A program made the position numbers and the translations under genes. Below are positions 5,142 through 10,216 of a stretch of 10,216 bases of DNA, piece after piece. The stretch's first letter is position 1. Each line of letters opens with the position of its first letter. The stretch lies in NCBI GenBank assembly GCA_044866695.1, contig JBIOUF010000076.1, positions 1 through 10,216 of the forward strand. The letters are read 5' to 3'. A model generated the notes under the pieces. The model was given only the letters and a program-made list of their open reading frames with translations, was not told the DNA's origin and made no database searches. This DNA comes from JBIOUF01 sp044866695. GTDB lineage: Bacteria; Actinomycetota; Actinomycetes; Propionibacteriales; Nocardioidaceae.

Positions 5142-8100
5142 TCAGCCGCCGCCGGACGGGTTCTGGTTCTGCTTGGCCGGTGGCGCGGGGTTGTTCTGGT
5201 TGCGCTGGGCGGTGGCGATGGCGCGCTCGAGGAGGCGCTGGGCGTCGGCGGTGGCCTCGCCGTAGCCGGCGAAGTCACCGTTCTTGAGCGCCCGCTCGGC
5301 CTCGGCGAACTTGGCGTCGGCCTGGCGCAGGAGGGCGAGGACACCGGGGGGGGTGCCGCCGGAGGCCTGGCCGGTGCCACCGTTCCCGCCGCCGTTACCC
5401 GTGCCGGGCGGCGGGGTGATCACCGGGGTGGTGCCGTCGTCGGATGCCTCGCAGTCCTGCCCGCCGAGGGCGTCGCAGAGCGCCGACCCGAGCGTCGTAC
5501 CGTAGCCCGCGTTCCGCCCGAAGGAGGCCAGCACGAACTGCAGCACCGGGTACGACCCCTCCCCGCTCTGCTGCAGCGCGTAGACCGGCTGGACGTAGAG
5601 CAGACCGCCGCCGATCGGCAGGGTGAGCAGGTTGCCGTACAGGACCTGGGAGTTCTGCTTGATGCCGAGCAGGGCGTCCTGGATCCGCTTGTCGGCGGCG
5701 AAGGTGTTCGCGATCTGCGAGGGGCCCTGGACCTGGGTGGAGTCGGGCAGCCGGAGGATGCGGATCTTCCCGTACTCGTCGCTGGTGGCGTCGGAGTCCA
5801 CCGCGATGAACGAGGCCAGGTTGGACCGTTTCGTGGGCACGTAGACGCTGGTCAGGCTGAACACCGGCGCAGTCGGCTGCTCGCCCTCGGTCTCCGGCGG
5901 CATCTGCACCGAGAGCCGGTACGGCGGCTGCTTGTTCGCCTGGTCGGCGGGGTCCTGCGGGACCTCCCACCGGTCCGTGCCCTTGTAGAAGTCCTGGGGG
6001 CGGGTCACGTGGTACTGGGCCAGGACGTTGCGCTGCACCTTGAACAGGTCCTCGGGGTAGCGCAGGTGCGCCAGCAGGGACGCGGGGATCTCCGACCGCG
6101 GCTTGACCACCCCGGGGAACGCCTCGCTCCAGGCGTCCAGGATCGGGTCGCTGTCCCAGGCGTACAAGGTGACCGTCCCGTCGTAGGCGTCCACGACCGC
6201 CTTCACCGAGTTGCGCATGTAGTTGATCTCGTCGGTGGGCAGGGTGACGTACGACGTGGTCGGCGCGAGCGCGTCGGAGGTCATGTCGGACAGGGAGCGG
6301 CGCTCGGCGTTGGGGTACCGGTCGGTCAGCGTGTAGCCGTCCAGCACCCACAGCACCCGCCCGTCGACCACGGCGGGGTACGGGTCGCCGTCGACGGTCA
6401 GCCAGGGGGCGACCTTCTGCACCCGGTCGCGGGGGTGACGCTCGTAGAGGATCTTGGAGTTCTCGTTGACCCGGCTGGACAGCAAGATGTTGGGCTCGCC
6501 GAACTTCAGGGCGTACAGCGCCTTGTTGAACAGCCCGCCGACCGGCACGCCGTCCTCGCCGTCGTAGGTGTTGTTGCCCCCCTCGACGCTGGCCCGTTCG
6601 GGGATGTCCAGCTCCACGTCCTGGCCGCCGTCGGGCCTGCCGACGATGGAGTAGCTGGGGCTCTTCTCCCCGAAGTAGACCCGCGGCTGGTAGCCGTCGG
6701 AGGTCAGCTCGGTGAGCACGCCCTCGGGGGGCAGGTCCTCCTCGGCCCAGATCGGCTCGCCGTCGTTGTTGCGCGGCCGGTTGTCGGCGTCGCGCTGGTT
6801 GCCGTACGCCGCGATCACGCCGTACCCGTGGGTGTAGACGGTGTGCTCGTTGGCCCAGTTGCGCTGTTCGGTGACCAGGCCGGCCTGGTCGAGCTCGCGC
6901 ACGCCGATGACCATGTCGCGGTCGCGGCCCTCCACGGGGTAGCGGTCGACGTCCAGCACCGACGCGACGCTGTAGTAGCCGCGCACCTGCTGCAGTTGCT
7001 CGAACGCCTGGCTCATCCGCGCCGGGTCGATCAGCCGGATCCCGGGCAGCGACAGCGCGCTGGCCTTGACCTGGTCCTGGGTGACCGTCACCGCGGCCGG
7101 GTAGCTCTGCTCGGTGACGTCGGAGACGTCGAACGACGCCCGCGTCGCGGCGATGTTCTCCTCCAGGAACGGCGCCTCCTTGTCCGGCTCGGACGGGCGG
7201 ACCTGGAACTGCCACACGATCCCCGGCCACAGCGCGCCGAGCAGGATCGCCGACAGCACCAGCAGGGCCAGGCCCACGGCGGGCAGCATCCAGGTACGCC
7301 GCAGCACGTTGGCGAAGAACAGCACGGCGCAGATGAGCGCGATGAACATCAGGATGTTCTTGCTCGGCAGCACGGCGTGGAACGCCGTGTAGTTCACCCC
7401 GGTGAACCGGCGGCCCTGCTCGATGGTCAGGTCGAACCGGTCCAGCCAGTAGTCGACCGCCTTGACCAGCACGAAGAGCCCGAGCAGCACCGACAGCTGC
7501 ACCTGGGCCGCCCCCGACAGCTTCTCCCCGCGGGACTGCAGCCGGATGCCGCCGAACAGGTAGTGCACGACTGCAGCCGCGACCAGCGCGAGAACCACCG
7601 CGGTCATCGCGAAGTTGACCAGGTAGTGCAGCCAGGGCAGGTCGAAGACGAACCAGCCCATGTCGCGCTCGAAGTAGGGATCCTTGGTGCCGAAGTCCCC
7701 GCCGTGGCGCCACAGCAGGAACTGCCGCCACTGGCCGGCACCCGACGTACCGGCGAACAGGCCGAGGACGACGCACACGCCGACCATCAGCCACTTGCGC
7801 GCAGGCTCGACGACGTCGCGGTAGCGGTCCAGCCCCGCCTGCTCCGGCGACGAGGGCCGGAACGCCGGACGGTGCCGGTAGGCCAGCAGCATGTTGACCC
7901 CGACGAACGCCGCCATGACGACGGCGAACAGGGCGAACAGCAGCACGCGGGTGCCCAGCACCTTGGAGAAGACCCCGGAGTACCCCAGGCTGCCGAACCA
8001 CAGCCGGTCGGTCCACACCGACGTGAAGGTGGACAGCAGGAAGAACACCGCGACCAGGACGACGGCCGTGGCGATCAGCACCCGCGAGCGCTGCGGGCGG

Positions 8101-8162
8101 CCCGTCGTGGCGGTGGGGCGGCGCGGCGGCCTGGGGTCGTCGTCGTCGAAGAGCCCGCTCAC
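5142..8162 (-). CDS. UPF0182 family seven-helix membrane protein (Rv0064-like)
   Basis: A 1006-residue integral membrane protein of the actinobacterial UPF0182 family; its biochemical role is not established. After a short, acidic and then basic cytosolic N-terminus (1-27) come seven predicted membrane helices at about 28-48, 72-93, 124-140, 179-203, 222-240, 268-286 and 292-313. A large, probably extracellular domain of some 600 residues follows, with family-like stretches such as IRLIDPARMSQAFEQLQQ and THGYGVIAAYGNQRD. A Gly/Pro/Thr-rich linker (about 905-935) precedes a C-terminal helical segment (LLRQADAKFAEAERALKNGD) and an N/P/Q/G-rich tail. Length and order fit the family. The start is GTG 8162, with GAGGA a few bases upstream. 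The gene lies 47 bp after the PPA1309-like gene and on the same strand, so it is probably the last protein gene of the protease operon. Confidence 0.95.
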   Translation of the reverse strand: MSGLFDDDDPRPPRRPTATTGRPQRSRVLIATAVVLVAVFFLLSTFTSVWTDRLWFGSLGYSGVFSKVLGTRVLLFALFAVVMAAFVGVNMLLAYRHRPAFRPSSPEQAGLDRYRDVVEPARKWLMVGVCVVLGLFAGTSGAGQWRQFLLWRHGGDFGTKDPYFERDMGWFVFDLPWLHYLVNFAMTAVVLALVAAAVVHYLFGGIRLQSRGEKLSGAAQVQLSVLLGLFVLVKAVDYWLDRFDLTIEQGRRFTGVNYTAFHAVLPSKNILMFIALICAVLFFANVLRRTWMLPAVGLALLVLSAILLGALWPGIVWQFQVRPSEPDKEAPFLEENIAATRASFDVSDVTEQSYPAAVTVTQDQVKASALSLPGIRLIDPARMSQAFEQLQQVRGYYSVASVLDVDRYPVEGRDRDMVIGVRELDQAGLVTEQRNWANEHTVYTHGYGVIAAYGNQRDADNRPRNNDGEPIWAEEDLPPEGVLTELTSDGYQPRVYFGEKSPSYSIVGRPDGGQDVELDIPERASVEGGNNTYDGEDGVPVGGLFNKALYALKFGEPNILLSSRVNENSKILYERHPRDRVQKVAPWLTVDGDPYPAVVDGRVLWVLDGYTLTDRYPNAERRSLSDMTSDALAPTTSYVTLPTDEINYMRNSVKAVVDAYDGTVTLYAWDSDPILDAWSEAFPGVVKPRSEIPASLLAHLRYPEDLFKVQRNVLAQYHVTRPQDFYKGTDRWEVPQDPADQANKQPPYRLSVQMPPETEGEQPTAPVFSLTSVYVPTKRSNLASFIAVDSDATSDEYGKIRILRLPDSTQVQGPSQIANTFAADKRIQDALLGIKQNSQVLYGNLLTLPIGGGLLYVQPVYALQQSGEGSYPVLQFVLASFGRNAGYGTTLGSALCDALGGQDCEASDDGTTPVITPPPGTGNGGGNGGTGQASGGTPPGVLALLRQADAKFAEAERALKNGDFAGYGEATADAQRLLERAIATAQRNQNNPAPPAKQNQNPSGGG

Positions 8163-8209
8163 GGCGTCCTCACTGCTTGCTCACCACTCCTGCTCAGGTC
8201 CTGCCCAGG

Positions 8210-8722
8210 TCACTCTTCCAACGTGGTCTGCAACAACTGTAGGAGGGCCGGCACCAGGTCCGGGCTCTCCACCACCGAGTGCTCGTCGTCGTGGGCCCGC
8301 ATGCGGAGGGCACAGTACGTCGAGCCGGAGCGGGTCACCGCCGCGACGATGCGCACGTCCTGCCGCTCCGGGTGCGACTCCGCCAGCGCCCGGGCGACGG
8401 CCGGGTCCTCCGGCAGCACGCCGGCGGACGGAGGCAGCACCAGACGCTCGAGGACCGCCGCGACGCCGCACACCTGCTCGGGGAAGACGACCTGCTCCAG
8501 CACGTGCTCCAACGAACGGCCGGGCGGAAGAGTTTCCTGCTCGACGGAGGTCAGCGCGCCCTCGCCCAGCACCCCCGCCAGGGCCGGCTCGCGAGCCAGC
8601 AGCTCCTTGGTCGGCACCAGCGCGTAGAGCCGGGCCGGCCGGTCCCAGCCCTCCGCGGCGGCGTGCGCCTCGATCTCGCGGACCACCTGCCGCAGCGCCC
8701 GGTCGCCGGTCACGGCCGGCAC
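8210..8722 (-). CDS. PPA1309-like conserved actinobacterial protein, function unknown
   Basis: A 170-residue soluble protein with no signal peptide or membrane helix. It resembles the PPA1309 family known by name from actinobacterial genomes, recognised from its content (ALVPTKELLAREPALAG near the N-terminus, then LPPGRSLEHVLEQVVFPEQVCGVA, and AVTRSGSTYCALRMRAHDD toward the C-terminus) and from its place between the PDZ-S16 protease and UPF0182 genes. No catalytic motif is evident. The start is uncertain: GTG 8722 overlaps the protease stop by 13 bp, whereas GTG 8713, three codons later, would form the common 4-bp GTGA overlap. Either implies translational coupling with the protease gene, so the products may act together; this is inference. 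Confidence 0.85.
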   Translation of the reverse strand: MPAVTGDRALRQVVREIEAHAAAEGWDRPARLYALVPTKELLAREPALAGVLGEGALTSVEQETLPPGRSLEHVLEQVVFPEQVCGVAAVLERLVLPPSAGVLPEDPAVARALAESHPERQDVRIVAAVTRSGSTYCALRMRAHDDEHSVVESPDLVPALLQLLQTTLEE

Positions 8723-9765
8723 TCCGGGAGGGGGGCGTCCTGGTCGTCGGCGTACCGCTGCAGGGAGCGCACCGCGCTGTGCAGCGTGGCCGCGCGCACC
8801 AGCCGGATCTCGTCGGGCGTCACGTGCGCCGCGAGGGCGGAGGCGCAGTTGGCCGGCGGCACCAGGAACACCTTCGCGCCCACGTCGCGCGCGCCGACGA
8901 TCTTCTGCTGGATGCCGCCGATCGGGCCGACCTTGCCTGCCGGGGTGATCGTGCCGGTGCCGGCGACGTCGGAGCCGCCGGTGAGCGGGCCTGGGGTGAG
9001 CACGTCGTACACGGAAAGGGCGAACACCAGACCGGCGCTGGGGCCGCCGATGCTCTCGGAGAGGTTGACCGACACGTCGAAGGGGAAGCGGAAGCCGGTG
9101 CCCACGAACACCCCGACCACGGCCTGGTCCGGGTCGTCCTGGGCCGCCTCCGTGGTCACGGTCTCGGTCCTGCGCTCCCCCTCGCGCAACACGACGAACC
9201 GCGCCCGCTCCCCGACCGCCAGCCCGTCGACGATGTCGAACACCTGCTGCACGCGGGTCACCCGGGTGCCGTTGATGGAGACGATCTCGTCGCGGGGCTC
9301 GAGCTTGTCCTCCGCCGGGCCGCCGGGGGTCGTGCCGAGCACCTCGGCGTAGGTGTCCAGGTCGTAGCCGAGCTCGGTCAGCGCGGCCGCGACCGCGCTG
9401 TCCTGCGAGCCGACCATCTGGACCCTGGACTCCGCGCGCTCGTCCGCCGGGGTCCGGTCCCGCGGGTAGACGCTGTCACGGGGCAGCACCGAGCGGTCCG
9501 GGTCCACCCAGGCCGCCATCGCGTCGAACAGGCTCACCCGGCTCCCCGGGCTGGACACCGACACCGTGGTCAGCCGCAGCTCGCCCTCGGTCGGGTAGGT
9601 CCGGTGGCCCTGCACCTCCACGATCGGCTCGCCCTTGGTCTCCCCGAGCACGTTCACCGTCGGACCGGGCGACATCAGCACGTACGGCGCGCCGAGGAAG
9701 TAGCCGACCACCAGCAGAACCAGCAGGATCACCCCGGCGAGGACCGTGGCGGGCCGTCGGCTCAT
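8710..9765 (-). CDS. Membrane-anchored PDZ / Lon-type S16 serine protease (YlbL family)
   Basis: A 351-residue protease anchored by one N-terminal helix (about 7-27), with the rest outside the membrane. Residues about 28-130 are an extracytoplasmic region beginning APYVLMSPGPTVNVLG, typical of YlbL-like proteins. A PDZ domain spans about 135-205 (GTTPGGPAEDKLEPRDEIVSINGTRV, written in part) and should recognise substrate C-termini. The Lon-like S16 domain follows: catalytic S243 in GGPSAG and K288 in GPIGGIQQKIVGA form the Ser-Lys dyad, so it should be active. There is no ATPase domain. I chose ATG 9765 (MSRRPATVL) because GAGGG lies eight bases before it and the family begins close to the helix; the frame is open to GTG 9801, which would add 12 charged residues right after a GGAGGAGG too close to serve it. 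It overlaps the next gene. A quality-control role is inferred from the family. Confidence 0.92.
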   Translation of the reverse strand: MSRRPATVLAGVILLVLLVVGYFLGAPYVLMSPGPTVNVLGETKGEPIVEVQGHRTYPTEGELRLTTVSVSSPGSRVSLFDAMAAWVDPDRSVLPRDSVYPRDRTPADERAESRVQMVGSQDSAVAAALTELGYDLDTYAEVLGTTPGGPAEDKLEPRDEIVSINGTRVTRVQQVFDIVDGLAVGERARFVVLREGERRTETVTTEAAQDDPDQAVVGVFVGTGFRFPFDVSVNLSESIGGPSAGLVFALSVYDVLTPGPLTGGSDVAGTGTITPAGKVGPIGGIQQKIVGARDVGAKVFLVPPANCASALAAHVTPDEIRLVRAATLHSAVRSLQRYADDQDAPLPECRP

Positions 9766-9811
9766 GCGGCCCACCCTCTCATCCACCCGGTCCTCATCCA
9801 CCTCCTCCGGC

Positions 9812-9888
9812 GTCGAGCCGTCAGTCTTGGTGGGTCGAGCCGTCAGTGTTGGTGGGTCGAGCCGTCAGTGTTGGTGGGTCGAGCCGTC
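9812..9888. repeat. 22-bp tandem repeat, 3.5 copies
   Basis: Units begin at 9812, 9834, 9856 and 9878, an exact 22-bp period. Each begins GTCGAGCCGTCAG and ends TTGGTGG; the first copy differs at one base (CTT instead of GTT), and the fourth stops after GTCGAGCCGTC. Each junction creates GGGTCGAGCC, an imperfect palindrome around TCGA. The array fills most of the gap between the small membrane protein gene and the protease start, in the protease leader. Possible readings are an unstable intergenic repeat, a family of dispersed repeats, or an array of protein-binding sites. Confidence 0.9.
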
Positions 9889-9898
9889 GATCCTGGGC

Positions 9899-10159
9899 TC
9901 AGGTGGTACGCCGCGGCGCCGGAGCGGACTCGGGGCGGCGGGAGGGGCGGACGGCGATGCCGGTGCTCCGGTCGCGCGGCGCCACCGGCGCCGGCCGGCC
10001 CGCACCGGGGTGCTCGCGCTCGATCGCACGGGCGAACCGGTCGTACGCCGCCTCGGACCGGTCCCGCCCCTCCGGCCGCGGCCGACCCGCCCAGCCGGCC
10101 CAGCACATGGCCAGGATCGTCGTCACGGCCGCGGGCACCAGCCACGCCAGGATCTCCAC
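9899..10159 (-). CDS. Small single-helix membrane protein, function unknown
   Basis: An 86-residue protein with one hydrophobic helix at about 3-24 (ILAWLVPAAVTTILAMCWAGWA), followed by a basic, Arg/Pro-rich tail. The stretch DRSEAAYDRFARAIEREHPG (33-52) should be helical, and the end is disordered (PSRRPESAPAPRRTT). This is a type seen in actinobacteria: a short anchor with a charged cytosolic tail. I do not recognise a characterised family. The GTG at 10159 comes exactly six bases after TAGCCT (10166-10171), so the mRNA is probably leaderless; no Shine-Dalgarno is present. The gene is upstream of, and on the same strand as, the protease gene, separated from it by the tandem repeat, so they may or may not share a transcript. 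Confidence 0.72.
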   Translation of the reverse strand: MEILAWLVPAAVTTILAMCWAGWAGRPRPEGRDRSEAAYDRFARAIEREHPGAGRPAPVAPRDRSTGIAVRPSRRPESAPAPRRTT

Positions 10160-10165
10160 GGGCCC

Positions 10166-10171
10166 AGGCTA
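10166..10171 (-). promoter_or_regulatory. -10 element for a leaderless transcript
   Basis: TAGCCT on the minus strand fits the actinobacterial TANNNT -10 form and is followed by GGGCCC and then the GTG start at 10159, the same spacing as at 3389. No convincing -35 box is seen, which is common for such promoters. Confidence 0.45.
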
Positions 10172-10216
10172 GGCGGCCGCCCGATGCGGACGGTGGAACC
10201 GAGTGCGTTCCGGCGG

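Noticed and set aside
8181..8471. A 96-codon minus-strand frame within the PPA1309-like gene
   Set aside because: It lies in another frame of a recognised gene, with Arg/Gly/Ala-rich low-complexity content.
5085..8627. A 1180-codon open frame on the plus strand, longer than the gene it overlaps
   Set aside because: It is antisense to the UPF0182 and PPA1309-like genes. The product is a low-complexity mix of Gly, Val, Arg, His and Gln typical of GC-rich shadow frames, with no domain, while the minus strand encodes recognisable families.
9812..9888. CRISPR array
   Set aside because: The units abut without unique spacers and no cas genes are present; it is a simple tandem repeat.

Overview
The window is high-GC actinobacterial DNA. 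The evidence is a UPF0182 / PPA1309-like / PDZ-S16 protease block typical of Actinomycetota, an initiator tRNA without an encoded CCA, GTG starts, and two start codons placed 6 nt after a -10 hexamer, as in leaderless transcripts. The order Pseudonocardiales is a plausible guess, but the sequence does not prove it.

The window splits at an initiator tRNA-fMet gene (5005-5078, minus strand). To its left (1-5004) lies what looks like one end of an integrated mobile element. An excisionase-like HTH protein (4623-4829) and a tyrosine integrase with a full catalytic set (3434-4630) overlap and point away from the 3' end of the tRNA, the usual arrangement for elements that integrate into a tRNA 3' end. 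Behind the integrase is a HEPN/MNT toxin-antitoxin-like pair: a winged-helix/nucleotidyltransferase fusion (2796-3389) and a HEPN protein (2341-2796). The pair has its own promoter, and a 20-bp palindrome covers the -10 box just before what appears to be a leaderless ATG. Further left, on the plus strand, are a DUF6880-like helical protein (1087-2328) and a PAPS-dependent sulfotransferase (30-953). No second copy of the tRNA 3' end is visible in 1-5004, so the left end of the element is probably outside the window and these two genes may be cargo.

To the right is the chromosomal side, all on the minus strand. In transcription order it holds a small one-helix membrane protein (10159-9899), a 22-bp tandem repeat (9812-9888), a membrane-anchored PDZ/Lon-type S16 protease (9765-8710), a PPA1309-like protein (8722-8210), a 1006-residue seven-helix UPF0182 membrane protein (8162-5142), and then tRNA-fMet with its own promoter. 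The protease, PPA1309-like and UPF0182 genes overlap or lie close together and probably form an operon concerned with the cell envelope or protein quality control; the functions of the last two are not known.

No stretch longer than about 180 bp lacks a gene. The parts most worth a second look are the autoregulated TA pair with its unusual HEPN active-site motif, the tRNA-fMet integration junction with its hairpin, and the helically phased repeat upstream of the protease.
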